This document shows positions 1-12,440 of a stretch of 64,000 nt of DNA, piece by piece. A model generated the notes under the pieces. It worked only from the letters and a program-made list of their open reading frames with translations, was not told the DNA's origin and did not search any database. The DNA comes from Macrotis lagotis. Taxonomy: Eukaryota > Chordata > Mammalia > Peramelemorphia > Peramelidae. Location: contig NC_133658.1 of NCBI RefSeq assembly GCF_037893015.1, positions 18,410,268-18,474,267 on the forward strand. Direction: 5' to 3'. Every line of letters starts with the position of its first letter. The stretch's first letter is position 1. The position numbers and the translations under genes were made by a program.

Positions 1-60
1 GGGAAACCTTGGACAAACCACTGTGTCTATATTTCCTCATCAGTAAAGTGGTCATTTATT

Positions 61-360
61 TTAGTTCAATTTAGCAAACATTAATTAAAGTGCCTACAGG
101 TGCAAAGCTGTACATGGTAAGTGCAATGGATGCCTAAAGAAGAAAGACAAAGCAAAGATTTAAAAATAGTTCAATGCCTCAAGGAGTTGATAGTTTTCTG
201 GAATAAGAGTGGGAATTAGGATGGAGGGAACATGAATCCAAAAGGCAAAAGAAAGTGCAAACACATCTAGGAATAGATGAGAAAGAAAAGAGCACAATTA
301 GCCTGGGGGGGATTAGGAAAAGGGGAATAGAGGAATTGTTGTCTGAGTTAAGCTTCCAAA
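61..360 (-). mobile_element. L2 LINE 3' end fragment (antisense)
   Basis: The stretch reads like the reverse complement of an L2 tail: sites resembling 'agcaaacattaattaaagtgcc', a 'caaagctgtacatgg' block and a 'caaggagttgatag' block in the expected order. It is old and strongly diverged, so the boundaries are approximate. Confidence 0.4.
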
Positions 361-484
361 TAAAATGATGAGTCTGAAATTTGAAGGTGAGGAGAGATGC
401 ATTTCAGTCAGCAAGCAGGAATATCTATCATTCATTATGGTGAACAGTTATGAATTTATTTTAATTGGAATTAAGAATGCATAT

Positions 485-638
485 GGGGGATGGCTAGGTG
501 GCACAGTGGATAAAGCACCGGCCCTGGTATCAGGAGTACCTGGGTTCAAATTCGGTCTCAGACACTTAATAATGACCTAGCTGTGTGGCCTTGGGCAAGT
601 CATTTAACCCCATTTGCCTTGCAAAAAAACACCTAAAA
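485..638 (+). mobile_element. WSINE1-like tRNA-derived SINE
   Basis: The element begins with the marsupial SINE head (ggctaggtggcacagtgga), passes the gttcaaatt box-B region, and ends 'cttgcaaaaaaacacctaaaaaa'-like. A 13 bp direct repeat, gaatgcatatggg, lies at 475-487 and 642-654 and looks like its target-site duplication. Confidence 0.85.
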
Positions 639-651
639 AATGAATGCATAT

Positions 652-799
652 GGGCAGCTAGTTGGCACAGTGGATAGAGTACCAGCCCTGGAGTCAGGAG
701 TATTAGAGTTGAAATCCAGCCTCAGACACTTAATAATTGCTTAGCTATATGACCTTGGGCAAGTCACTTAATCCCATTGATTTAAATTTAAAAAAACAG
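652..799 (+). mobile_element. WSINE1-like SINE, second copy in tandem
   Basis: A same-strand copy of the family follows 13 bp after the previous one: gcagctagttggcacagtgg at the head, an A-rich tail near 790. It is more diverged than its neighbour. It begins in the copy of the target repeat at 642-654, so it may be a separate insertion into the same site. Confidence 0.8.
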
Positions 800-2559
800 A
801 AAGCCTATGGGATAAGACTATTAAGGTGCATTGAAGTCAGATTATGGAGGACATGGGATAAAAATTTCTATTATTCTCTGCGTGATAGAGAGATTATTAA
901 AATTCTTCCAAAAAGAAGTATCTTGGCGAGATCTGTGTCTTTGGAATATTTTGGGGAGATATGTTAATTTTAGATTGGACAGGGGTGCCTCTGAATTCAA
1001 GGACAAGAATTCAAAAGAATTCAAAAACTACTGTATCTAAAGTAATGAAATAACATTTTTGAAACTATCTTATGTGTCAGATACTATACTAAATGCTGAA
1101 GATTCAAACACATAAAAAGATAGTCTGCCCTCAAACACAGATAGCACTTTTCTAATATAGTAGGGCAATACATTTAAAGAAGTGATAACCAGGGTTGTTG
1201 TGGTCAGAAAAGTCACAGGGATGATGAATGAATTCATAGAGCATTTGGGCGATATCTTCTTTATTAGAAAGGTTGATTTAATTGAAAGTGTGCTGGGGAC
1301 AATGGTGTGCTAGGAGAGACTTAGAGAGATGCAAAGTAGTGAGTCTAGCTGGGCTAGAAAGAGTAAGGTCTGATCAATAAGAAACCTAGGAGCCCTGAGG
1401 TAGAGAGATGAAATATCCCATTGAATGATCAGGTTATTGCACAGAATCACTAAATAAAAAGGTATTAATTTTCTCAATGTAATAAATGATGCCACTGAAA
1501 CCACCCGGAGATGGAGTGTTTGCCTTTTTTCATTGAAATGATTTATCTTTGGACTTATATATGTTAGGTGCATGTCTGAGTGAACTGGTCTCTGAAAAGG
1601 TCAAACTCTACCCCCAAAGCCCCATGGAAAATACTTTAAGATTAGTTTCTGTCTAGGGTCGCCCTAAAAACAAACAAAAGAGTATACGATGTACAATGTA
1701 GAACAGATATAAGACAGCTATGTATCCCCATCCCCAACACATACTCACAAAAGAAATACTTAAAATTCAGTAGATTTACAAAAGCATATAAACAAAGACT
1801 TACTCCAAGGTATGATAACCCCTCATTCCTCTTTTGCTCTCCTGCAAGATTGAGACTTAAGATGTAAACACAGAGTATTTAGTGTGGTTACTGAATAGGC
1901 AATTATCTTTACCTTTGCTCTACACTTTCTGCACACTTCTTCCAAGATCTATCTTTTCTTACCTGCCAGGGAAGACTTTGGGTTTATTCTCCATTTCAGG
2001 GAGCCATCTGTAAGCAGAATGTGTTTGCAGAAATCTGGTCTTCTTGCTAATTACCTTGGACAGAGACACACATTGGAGCTCCCAACCTCTCAAACTCATG
2101 GGTCACCTTCCAGACTGGAAACACTTATCTCAGGATTGATGGTTTATTGTCCAAGTTCAGAAAAAAAAAATAGTTCAAGCAGGAGAAGCAGCCTGGAGTT
2201 TGAGGCTCAGATTTGGATTCCAGGGCCCAGAACATGTGCATACTGTGTGAGCAGCTGCCATCCCTGCTATATGGAAAAGGGACCCATCTGTCTGCTCCTA
2301 CTTTCTCTTGTAAATACCCAACAAGAAATGTTTATGCCACACATTCATACAGACCATGATTTCTGGCACAGAGAAAATTCTTAATAAATGTTTGTTCACT
2401 GACTTAGATTTTGGATAGAGGAAGAAGAAATGAAGCGTGGAAATTGTTTCTCCTTTTAAGGGCTATTCCATGCATAAATCTTGGCTCAGTGGTTCATCTA
2501 CTCTTGACTTGTCCTTTCTCCCTGCTGACATCATGGGTTCCTGTCTAGGGTCTCTCCTT

Positions 2560-2650
2560 TTTTTCTTATAATTTTATTCCCATCACTTATCTTAGTATAT
2601 AATACACAGTAATCACTTCATAAAGGTTTGTTGTCTGAGTCCCTCTCATG
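2560..2650 (+). mobile_element. L2 3' tail fragment
   Basis: It has the characteristic 'attcccatcacttatc ... aataca/cagt ... ttgttg' pattern of an L2 3' end. A closely similar stretch recurs at about 3,750-3,840. Confidence 0.45.
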
Positions 2651-3034
2651 GGTACCAATGGGTTATTGTATCATCTCAAAATAACCGAGCCTTCAGCACT
2701 TAGCCCATATCCCAGAAGTATCTAGGAAGACTCAGTCCATGATCTAAGGATGACTTCAAAGGCTCATCCCCACCCTTGCTCCATGGAGTTTACTCCTGTT
2801 CTCCCTACAAAAAAAAATCCATTCATCAGTAAAATAGACCATGAGGTCATATCCAGAGCATGGCATAGGGAGGCTAAAGGGAGCTATCATACCATTATTT
2901 AGCGTTCCTTGAGATATGGAAATATTCAGGACACCTGTTATGGAGAGTGAAGCCATTTGTTTCCCTCTTCCACAGGTTCCACTCTGATATGGATACTGAG
3001 CCTTTCATACCTGTAACAGCCTTCTTATTGACTT

Positions 3035-3985
3035 ATTGACTTCCCTGTACAAGCTTCTCCCTACTCTAGTCCATTCTCCATGGACCTACCAAAATGAGCT
3101 TCCTAAAGCACAGGTTGGAACAAGTCATTCCTATTTACTAAATTCCAGCGGATCACTAGTACCTTCCAGGATCAAATATCAAATCTGTTTTTGTCATTTA
3201 AAGCCCTTCACAACATCATCCTTTTCTTCCTTTGCCAGGGGTCTTATAATTCACTACTATCCATGCAGTGTTCTAAACTCCTCGTTCCTCAAGAATAATC
3301 ATTTTCTCACAGGCCTCCTCCAGGACCTCCTGGAGCGTCTTCAGCTTTCAGCCTCCTTTTGTTGTTTGTCTGTTATTTCAGTTATATCTGACTTTCCATG
3401 ACCCCATTTTGAGTTTTCTTGGCAGAGATATATTGGCACATCATTTTACAGATGAGGAAACTGAGACAAAAGGATTAAATCACTTGTCAAGGGTAACACA
3501 ACTTTTCAGGGTCTGAAATCAGATCTGAACTCAGAAAGACGAGTCTTCCTGACCCCATGCCTGACAATTTATCCACTGAACCACCTGACTGCCTCTCTTA
3601 TCCCTCTGCATTTTCCTTCAAGTCTTATCTAAAAGTCCACTTTTTATAAGAGGTCTTTCTTAGGAAATTTTGTCCTTTTTATGAATCATCCCCTTTATCT
3701 TCTCTCTTTAGAATGTAAGCTCCTAGAGAGCTGTAGCTCTTTTTCTTTTTTTTCCTTGTAATTATATTCCCATCACTTATCGCAGGATACAATACACAGT
3801 AATCATTTCTTAAAAGTTTGTTGCCTGAGTCCCTCTTGATACCAGTGCCTCCTATCTCAGATTAGTTCTTGTACCTTACCTACAGTTGTTTACATTCTAA
3901 CTGATCCAACAGAATGAGGGCAGGAGCCATGTTTTTCCATCTTGCCATAATACGGGGTTTATCACACAGTAGGCTCTTACTAAAT
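3035..3985 (+). mobile_element. L2 LINE 3' region, split by a MAR1-like SINE
   Basis: The left part (to about 3,355) has the L2 blocks 'tccattctccatggacc', 'aaatgagcttcctaaagca' and 'aaagcccttcacaacat'. The right part (from about 3,600) carries 'cttcaagtcttatc', 'gaatgtaagctcctagag' and the 'cacagtaggctcttactaaat' tail. The order is that of an L2 3' end on the + strand, with a younger SINE inserted at 3,357-3,598. Confidence 0.6.
3357..3598 (-). mobile_element. MAR1-like CORE-SINE
   Basis: The reverse complement carries the marsupial MAR1-type 3' part (reads here as 'gactttccatgaccccatttt...ttcttggcagagata'), the 'cagatgaggaaactgagac' core and a tRNA-like head ending near 3,598. It sits inside an L2. 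Confidence 0.65.
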
Positions 3986-4559
3986 AATTCCAGACTTGAA
4001 TGTCACAATCAGTTCAAATTCATTGTATTCCTTCATTGAGTGCACTCTGTATAAAGATTCTGTCCTGGGTGATGGGGATTCAAAGACAAACTTGATGAAA
4101 ACTCTCCTTTCAGATATTCTAAAACCTCTTCCTGGCCCATCTCTTTCAACAAATTTCCAGTCCACAAATAATTCTGTTCTAAGTGCACAAATAATTCTGA
4201 CTCTCTAGATTTTCTCCATCATATATTACAGAAGCCTTCTCAGCCTCAATGTTCACTCTGTCCCCATTGCCCCTTCTTCTAATTGGTGAACTACTCCAAG
4301 AACTTCCAATTACAAGGAAAATTTCCAAGCCATCTGTGTCTTCATTATTCTGAAGGCTCTGCTCCCGACTCTTTAGACTTTCTCCACCATCATTCACCAT
4401 CCTATGTATGTGTCATATTTTCCTGTTTCTGTTCCTTTTTATGTATTAAATTGAAAGGTACTCGAGGATAGGGGCTGTCTTTATTTATCCTTGTACAGGT
4501 ATCTTTCAGCATTTAATATATTACCTTGAACATAAAAAAGTATATTTGTTGACTTAGGG

Positions 4560-4960
4560 AAAGTGTTATCTCTTCAGATAGTCAAAAGAGACTTTATGGA
4601 GGAAGTATCATCTAAAATGGGATGTAAAGGAAGGAAGGTCCTTCCTAAAAAAGAGGGAACCCATTCCAGGTATGAAAAATAATCTGAATAAATCCAATAT
4701 GATGGATTCCAATAAACATTAAACAGGATTGGGAAGGATGGGAAAATATAACAGAAAGAAGAGGGGAATCTAGTTTGTTTGGAATGTACATGCATATGAA
4801 AGGGGTTGCATGATAGGATTCATATTGTGGAAAATGTTCCCAGAATCAAGAGTTTATGTCTTATTTGTTAGGCACTAAAGAATAATAAATGGATTTTGAA
4901 TAGAATGACAAGATGTGATAGACTGGAAATATATGTATAGATAGCAAGAACGACATACTA
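4560..4960 (-). mobile_element. L2 LINE fragment (antisense)
   Basis: Blocks such as 'aggaaggaaggtccttcc', 'cccattccaggtatg' and 'tagaatgacaagatgtgat' match in order the reverse complement of the L2 3' region seen in other copies in this window (24.3, 48.5 and 55 kb). The copy is heavily diverged. Confidence 0.45.
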
Positions 4961-4966
4961 GAAAAC

Positions 4967-5075
4967 ACAGACAGATAGACAGAAAGACAGACAGATAGAC
5001 AGAAAGACAGACAGACAGATAAATAGATAGATAGATAGATAGATAGATAGATGATAGATAGATCGATAGATATTT
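4967..5075. repeat. Compound (GACA)n/(GATA)n microsatellite
   Basis: Imperfect cagacagata/gacagaaa units pass into a run of about nine gata units near 5,022-5,054, followed by two interrupted units. It is likely to vary in length between individuals. Confidence 0.9.
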
Positions 5076-5704
5076 TAACAGATTATTACATTACAATGCA
5101 CGCTGCTATATACCTCTTCCATAGGTCAAGTGAATATGCTTAGTAATGGAGGGTTAGGTTTATAACTATAAGGTAAACCAATAGGAAACTTTACCTTCAC
5201 TCCTATACCTCTTTTCGATATTCTTTGCTTTAGTGCCCGAACCATAAACCACGTATGCACATGGAAAGAAAACAAAAATACCATACCAACTTGCTATTGT
5301 CTCTTTCAGATTCCCAAATCGGTACCACACAGGGTAAATAATGAGGAAGCAAGAAACAAAATCAAAGTAGTATAAATGAGCTTCCGTAAGCTCTCAAGCT
5401 CCTTTTCTGATAGTTCGCTTTCCTGACTGTTCACATTTTGCACAATGATTGTCTCAGTAGGCTTAACAGTTGTTCATCAGCACTGAACACGGTGTGTATT
5501 TTACTTGAATAAGGAATTTCTCTACCTATATGAGAGCTAGGACTTTCTCTAGCATACTGCTGATGAATGGCAGTGTTTGTATTTTTCCATCTTTCCATCT
5601 TTCATTGGCAACATAATCCACTCTTACCTTTCACCTGTATGTCCTTATGACATTCAGAAAAAAATGGGATTTGTAAAACTTCCTAGAGTCTCTCTTTTGG
5701 GGGG

Positions 5705-5844
5705 AGTTTTTGCAAGGCAATAGAGTTAAGTGATTTGTCCAAGGTCACACAGCTAGGTAAATATTAAGTGCCTGAGACACGATTTGAACTCAGGTCTTCC
5801 TGACTCCAGGGTCAATCCTCTATCTATTCGACACCTAGCTGCCC
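5705..5844 (-). mobile_element. WSINE1-like SINE
   Basis: Antisense copy: tttttgcaaggcaatagag at the tail end, 'gatttgaactcaggtc' in the middle, and 'cacctagctgcccc' as the head at 5,831-5,844. Confidence 0.85.
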
Positions 5845-5869
5845 CAGTGGTCTCTTTCCACAAAAAAAA

Positions 5870-6180
5870 AAAATCTTGAAGCATATATTCCAAGGAAAAC
5901 AAAGTCCCTAACCCACATGTACAAAAACATCGAAAGAACTTCTAGTGGCAATAACAAAAAAAAAATGGAAGCAAAGTTGACTATTGATCTGGATAAACAT
6001 ACACTGGATAAACAGTGTATGAATGCAATGGAACAGTACTGTATATGAAGCAATGCTGAACATGAGGACACATTTGGGAAGTCACATGAATTGAAGTATA
6101 GCGAACTAAGTAGAACTAGGAAATAATAATAGACAAAATAAGGAAAATGGCAAAAGCATTGATGATAATGACAACAATAA
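5870..6180 (+). mobile_element. L1 LINE, fragment of the ORF2 C-terminal end
   Basis: Read on the + strand, short stretches resemble the last part of L1 ORF2 as seen in marsupial copies: 'atgaatgcaatggaacagta' corresponds to the MEYY-type motif, and 'gaactaagtagaactagg' to the LS-x-SRTR motif. Frames are broken. The element ends in an A-rich, low-complexity tail around 6,120-6,220. Confidence 0.5.
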
Positions 6181-6954
6181 TCATAACAATGGCAAAAAAT
6201 AAATACTAATGCTAAAAAATTATAATGACTAAACTTGGCCCCAGAGAAGATTTATAGGAAGACATCTCTTTGTCCCATGATTATTCAAAAGGTGCAGGAT
6301 CATGGGAGGGGAATACTGCATATAATGTGACTTTTTTTCCCATATATTGGTTATTTGTGTTGAATTTTCTTTCCTTATTTTTTTGCCTAAGTAACGTCTC
6401 TCTGAAATGAGACAAGGAGAAGGATACAGTGGGAATAAAAATGATTACAGCAGGAATAGCTAGCACTTAAATGGACTTTGATGTTTTCAAAGCACGTGAC
6501 ACATTATAACTCCTTTGCTCCTCACCGTAACCTGAGAAGTAGGGGACTATTGTTATCTTTATTTTACAGATTGAGAAAGTGAGGCAACTCTGAACTGCTC
6601 TCAGTTCTGAAAAAACTGTTAATTATGACATAACAAGCTCATTTGGTAGAAAGCATGTAGATTCCCTATTTACTAGCAGAGTAATAAATTCTAATAGAAT
6701 ATCATTGTCACATTTAGTTCAAAGGGAGTGACTTGTCTATGGTCATACAATAAGTATTTGAGAAATTGATGAGTTTTCAGAATTTGAAGACAGAATTTGA
6801 ATCCTTGTCTAGCGTTTCATCTATTGTACCATCTGGGGTCTCATGATGTCAAAACAAAAGGTATCAATTTAAAAATAACTAAAAGTTTAGAAACAAAGTG
6901 AGTTTGCCTCCATTGAAGAATGACTAACAAAGTTATATCAAATCACTGAATATA

Positions 6955-7273
6955 ATGCTTTGTCCTTCATTTTTGAAGAAGACCACAGCATCAGGGACAT
7001 GATATCATGACAATCACGTGGATTGGATTTCAGGGGAGAGAGGATTGTGCTAAGTCACCAGTCACACTTTCTCTTCTGGAGTTATTGGAGTCCAGTGGCC
7101 AAATAAAAATGAAGATGACTGGGAGATGGTCCTGGATGCAAGGCAATCAAGATCAAGTGACTTGCCCAGGGTCATATAATTACTAAATGGCAAGAGTCTG
7201 AGGTTGATTTGAACTCAGGTCTTTCTGACTCCAAGGTCAGTGTTCTATCCACTATGCTACCTAGCTGCCCCAT
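6955..7273 (-). mobile_element. Long marsupial SINE with WSINE-type head
   Basis: Antisense copy of about 320 bp. The distal part has 'gaagaagaccacagcatcaggg', 'cacgtggattggattt' and 'gtccagtggccaaata'; the proximal part is the usual 'gatttgaactcaggtc ... ctacctagctgcccc'. The same distal module is found on the + strand at about 24.1-24.2 kb, which shows that it is a family rather than a chance fusion. Confidence 0.7.
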
Positions 7274-7424
7274 CACTGAATATCATGAATTCAGAGGCAT
7301 AGAAAAAGGCTTGCCCAGATTGTTGTAAATAAGCAGAACCAAGATAGCAATATGCACAACAAATATAATGTAAATGAAAAGAACATCTAACATTACACAA
7401 CTGCCATGACTAATGGGGACTGAG

Positions 7425-7550
7425 GGTAGAGCTCAAGCTGGATTTGGAACCAGGAAGAAATAGATTAAAATCTGACTTGAGACATAAGCTATTTGATCCT
7501 TGGCAAGTCACTTAAGATCTCTGAATCTCAGTTTCCTGAGTTTCCTCAGG
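7425..7550 (+). mobile_element. MIR/CORE-SINE fragment
   Basis: It shows the ordered MIR-type blocks 'ggcaagtcacttaagatctctgaatctcagtttcc' in shortened form, without a clear head or tail. Confidence 0.5.
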
Positions 7551-8821
7551 AATTCCCATCCAATTGGATTTGATGATATCTAAGGTCTTATTCAGATCTA
7601 AATCTGTGATCCTAATTAGCATCCTATTATCTCAGAAAACAGGTAATGAGACCTCCCTCTCTCTCCCCCCAGCAGAAAGGTGGAGAAGGGTGATGTTGAG
7701 TGTTGCATCCACTAATAGAAAAGGTAGGAGAGAAATGTTCATTAGTGCATGACGGCTCATTTGATGGAAAGCATATAATTTCTCTATTTACCAATTGAGT
7801 TAGGGAATATGATAGGGTACCGCGGTAACATTTAATTCCAATAAGTCCCATCTTTTCTCCCCCCGGCATTTGTTTTCTTTGAATGCTTGGAAGTTATTCA
7901 TGTGGTGCGTAGGGTCGCCTAGCTTTCCCTGATTTTCACTCTTGATCGATGTGGACAGCTGCCAGGAGACGGAGAATGCCCCTTCCGGAATGATTACTCT
8001 GGATTAGAATTCATTAGTGTACATTACCAGCGAGTCCATGACGTATGGTCCTTTCTCTCAAGTCATAAAAGATTCTAGAAGACAGATTATTTGTTAATGT
8101 TAATTTTAAAAACAAAACCAGAAAATAAAATGGATTAATATTTTTAGAAATAAAAAGAACTTGAAGTAGTGACAAATTTAAGATAGCGGTTTAATTTCAC
8201 TTCATGTAGATATTTTTTAAGAATGATATTCGGTGATAAAGGCTTTGGGTTGTAAATCCCTGGTATTGAATTTTCCATGTTATAAGTTAATTTCCTATGG
8301 CTTTGCCTTACATACTTAGTCAAACCAGTCCTTTGTGAGCAGAGAAGGCCCTTTGACCTATGACACCCCACCTTCCTAAACACACTGAGCCCACCCTTAC
8401 GATTGTGCACGTGCTATTCCTTTCTTCTGATGGATCATATTTCAATCACCTTTAGTCCAGGTCCATGGTAAGGAAATTATTTTGGAAATGCAAAGCCACT
8501 CTTGGAATGGGACCTCTTGAAATGTGGGAATGGCATCTCAGAAGAAATGTAGAAATTGTAAATGCTAAATGGCTCTCTTTCTCCCAAACTCTTATTTTTA
8601 ATCTAATGATTCTGGGAATCATAGAATGTTCTAATCTCTGAAACTTCCAAGTCCAGATGATGCAGCTGAGTTAGCCTCAATCTATCTTGAATGGGTGTTG
8701 ACTGCATTAAGTGTAGCCCCTAAAAGAAGGCATTTAACTGATGGCTGGAATAATCCTCATCTGACTGATTATTGATCTGTTCAAAATTCCCTGGCCTAAG
8801 CCTGCCTCCTACAAATATATA

Positions 8822-8900
8822 AGTAAATGAATGAATGAATGAATGAATAAATGAATGTGCAAATGAATGAATGAATGAATGAATGAATAAATAAATAAAA
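8822..8900. repeat. (AATG)n/(AATA)n microsatellite
   Basis: Two runs of aatg units separated by a short 'tgtgc' break, followed by aata units. Confidence 0.9.
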
Positions 8901-9144
8901 TAACTCCCAGAAACCATAACTACCCTGTACAACTCAATACCAGCCTCCAAGCTTTAGTCAGGATGGGCTGCCTGCAGGTGTGTACTTCCATCTCTTTTAT
9001 CTGAGATCAAAATGGAGACTATCATGTTTAAATACTGCCTCAGACATTTGAAACTTTCTGCTGTGTGACTCTGGGCAGGTCACTTAACTCCACTTTTCTT
9101 GAAAAAACCCCAAAATGAAACAAAATAAACAACAACATGCCATC

Positions 9145-9375
9145 AGAGGCTACTAAGTAATATAGCGGATAGAGTGTTAGGGTTGGAGTCAGAAAGTTTT
9201 GAGTTCAAATCCAGACTCAGTCAATTATTAGCCATGGACTCTGATCAAGACACAGTTTGCCTCTGTTTCCTTATTTGTAAAATGAGCTAGAGAAGAAAAT
9301 AGCAAGTCACTCCAGTATCTTTGCCAAGAAAACCTCAAATGGAGTCACGAGGAGTTGGACACGAGTGAACAATAA
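9145..9375 (+). mobile_element. MAR1-like CORE-SINE
   Basis: Nearly full length: head 'ggctactaagtaatatagcgg', box-B 'gagttcaaatcc', core 'cctctgtttccttatttgtaaaatgagct', and the 3' module 'atctttgccaagaaaacctc ... gacacgagtgaacaat', followed by a short AATA/TA tail. Confidence 0.75.
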
Positions 9376-9499
9376 TAAATAAATATATATCATCAATTAT
9401 CTTTGTTCAAGTAAATATTAAACTTGGGTATGTCTTGAATTCCTAAATAGGAGCGGAAAAGTGAATCACCTAAAGGGCAACAGGTTCTGGGCGGACATG

Positions 9500-9740
9500 G
9501 ACAATAATATATTACTAAGAAAGATTGCACAGGCAGCATAAGACTGCTGAAGCAGCATAAGACAAATCATCAAAGGGAAAGACGATCACGAAAAAAGAGG
9601 TGTGTTGGTTATATGGTCAGAGGTGGGAATGACCAGCAAACAGTCTCCCCGTGACAAAGGAAGGACTCCTATTTGTTGGTTGGACATCTTTTAAAGAATT
9701 CAGGGGAAGACAGAGAAAAAGACATGTTCAAGTGAGATTT
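9500..9740 (+). mobile_element. RTE-type LINE remnant, ORF2 C-terminal end
   Basis: A short frame around 9,593-9,635 reads KRCVGYMVRGGNDQQ, reminiscent of the RxLRWAGHVxRxxDxR motif at the end of RTE-clade ORF2. The following GWTSFKEFRG is in another frame, so this is a decayed 5'-truncated fragment. The similarity is short. Confidence 0.4.
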
Positions 9741-11079
9741 GATTTATAAAGCACTTAGCACAGTACTTGGACCAAACTTGGTAACTCACAAATGGTGATT
9801 TCTTTCCTTCCAAGGTCACATCCCTACTTACTGTTAGAACCACTTGAAATCAGGTCTCTATTATACTTCAAAGGGCTTAATTTCAGCATTTCACAAAGAA
9901 TGTGCAGTTCATCAGCCTTCAAATAACCTTGGGCTAAAGCCAAGGGAGCCACTTACTGAATTGAAATGTATTTTACAAGTCAATCCCAATTTACAGTCAT
10001 TTTTTTAAGAGCTGAATTGAGGCCATCTATGCTAGGTAATGGCAATAAATACAAGAAACAAAAAAGCCAAACCATCTTGATCCTCAAAGAGGTTCTTTCT
10101 TTAGATAAGCATAGAAGACAAATTACAAATATATAGACTATATTATCTGTTGTATTTATATTAATTTTTCTATTTAATTGCATTCATATTAATGCAAATT
10201 TAAGTGGAGAGAGATGAGTTCCAAGATGAATCAAATTTTTCACTTTCTGATTTCTTTTCTTTAAAATATTGATTTTGGGGGGGAGTTGTTTCATTTTTAA
10301 TTCTGACTGTATTCTCTTTCTCCTCTATCTGGAAAGCTATTTCTTGTAAAAATGAATGATTAAAAATCAATGACCATAACTATGGTTTCATTGGTATACA
10401 CAGCAAGAATACTTCCTCTCCAAAGCAGCTATCCTAGACATAGTTTTAGAGGATTTCTTGGGGACACTGAGAAGCTTATCGAATGATATAATGAATATGG
10501 TCAGAAGGAAAATTTAAGTACAGTTCTTACCAAGGGACACTGGCTTTCTGTCTTTTGGGATTCAAAAAAAAATTTTTAGAAAAGAAAAATAGAGGAAATT
10601 TGTTTATTAAACCAACAAACATAATCTTAATCTTAACCTTATTCATATGTTATACTTCATATCCATAATCCCTCACCTCTGCAAAGAAAAAAAGGCTCTC
10701 ATTTTCTCATCTCTTTTACACAGGCTCAAGATTTCATCATAATTACACAGTAGTCACCTTTTTTCCCCCCTAAACCCCATTTTCCCTCATTCCCTTTTCA
10801 TTTATACCAGATAGCTGGCTGTTCCAGACAATATCAGATACTATGAAAATGATGTTCACATAAAAAGATTACTTTTAGGAAACTGTAACTCCAAACAACA
10901 AGTCTGAAAAAATATACTTTCCTAATCTTAGTTGAATCATATTATTAGAAGCCCAGTAGAAAGACCATTGGATGATTGGTCTTAAATCTGACCACAAATT
11001 CTGCTCTGTCACTTACTTATCTCTTTGATACTTATTTCCCTAAGCATGGTCCACTAAGCAACCTCTAAGGTCCTTTCCA

Positions 11080-11228
11080 TTTTTTTTGTTTTTGCAATGC
11101 AAATGGGGTTAAATGGCTTGCCCAAGGCCACACAGCTAGGTAATTATTAAGTGTCTGAGACCAGATTTGAACCCAGATACTCCTGACTGCAGGGCCGGTG
11201 CTTTATCCACTGTGCCACCTGGCCGCCC
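11080..11228 (-). mobile_element. WSINE1-like SINE
   Basis: Antisense copy with the complete order from 'tttttgcaatgcaaatgggg' through 'gatttgaacccagatactcc' to 'gccacctggccgcccc'. Confidence 0.85.
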
Positions 11229-11757
11229 CTAATCTTTTCCATTTTTTAATCCATTATCTGGTAAACTGAAGAAATCAGGGAAGATCCCTGCTGGACCATC
11301 TCATTTCTTCCCATGTGGATCTTTTGAAATTACTAGAATTTTCCACCTTTACTCAATAAAATGTGACTTTCTTTGTACTATGACCTTATTTGCTTGGTCA
11401 CCTTAACTGGGGTTGAGAAAATAATCTAAGCATTTTCATCCTCTAAATAGCCTACAAGAGAAAACAGCATTCTATTGATTTCAGAAATTAGGGATGCAGT
11501 TGAATTCTGCTAGGAGAGCATTTAGTCTGAAGGCTAGGGGGTGGATCCTGAACCAGAAGTGTCAAAAATGAGTCTTCTGATGAAACATTCAGGCCCAGAG
11601 TCGAGATGGAGAAGTTGCCTATTGTCCCTTCTTCTTGGAATTCAAAGGAGAAGAAAAAAGTGAAAGAGTCTAGGGAAGGAATTCCATATTCAAGAGAGAT
11701 TGGCCACAGAAACAAGTGATTCACTTTCCTTCATCACCCTGTTTCCTGATCAAATTT

Positions 11758-11911
11758 CTTTTTTTTTCCTTTTATTGCAAAAAAATACAGTTAAGTGACT
11801 TGCCCAAGGTCATATAGCTAAGTAAGTATTAAGTGTCTGAGGTCACATTTGAACTCAGATCTCCTTGATTCCAGGGCTGGTGCTCTACCCACTGTACCAC
11901 CTAGGTACCCC
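11758..11911 (-). mobile_element. WSINE1-like SINE
   Basis: Antisense copy: T-rich tail, 'ttaagtgacttgcccaaggtc', 'tgaactcagatctcc' and head 'accacctaggtacccc'. It is more diverged than the 11.1 kb copy. Confidence 0.8.
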
Positions 11912-12368
11912 GTGGTCAACTTTCCAAGATGGTCTCTGTTGTCATGAATGACTCATTTTGACGGGCCTCTTGGACTTTATACACATATCCAGATGCTAAC
12001 CTAGTTTCACTACTATCCTGCCACAGTATCCCTGCTGGTTCCTCCTCACAATGTCTTCAATAAGATTCTGAAAGACCATTTGTTATGAATATTGAAAAAT
12101 AGATTTTTTTTGTTCAGGTATGAATTGGATTAAGTGGTCTTTAAGACTTAACTGGGAGACAGCAAAGTTCAGTGGGCAAAGTCAGAGGTCTGGCTTCAAA
12201 TCCTACCTCTGGCCTTAATCTTTGTATGACTTTGGATAAATCATTTCTTAACCTCTCTTGATTCTGATGTCTTCATGTTTACAATGAGAGAGTTGGGTTA
12301 CATGGATTTTTAAGTCCCCCCCTTTCTCTAAATCTACAATACATTTAAAGTGATTTTTTTCTACTTTG

Positions 12369-12370
<2 letters not shown>

Positions 12371-12416
<46 letters not shown>

Positions 12417-12440
12417 TCCCTCTCTCTTTCTCTCTCTCTT
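12371..12440. repeat. (CT)n microsatellite at a SINE tail
   Basis: A near-pure CT run lies between the left target-site repeat and the T-rich tail of the next SINE. It therefore probably grew from the SINE tail or target junction. Confidence 0.9.

Noticed and set aside
2019-2384. 121-codon open frame
   Set aside because: Composition is like random sequence and it resembles no family I recognise; its end overlaps an L2-tail-like word.
5110-5640. Possible nuclear mitochondrial insert
   Set aside because: No recognisable tRNA, rRNA or mitochondrial protein reading could be followed.
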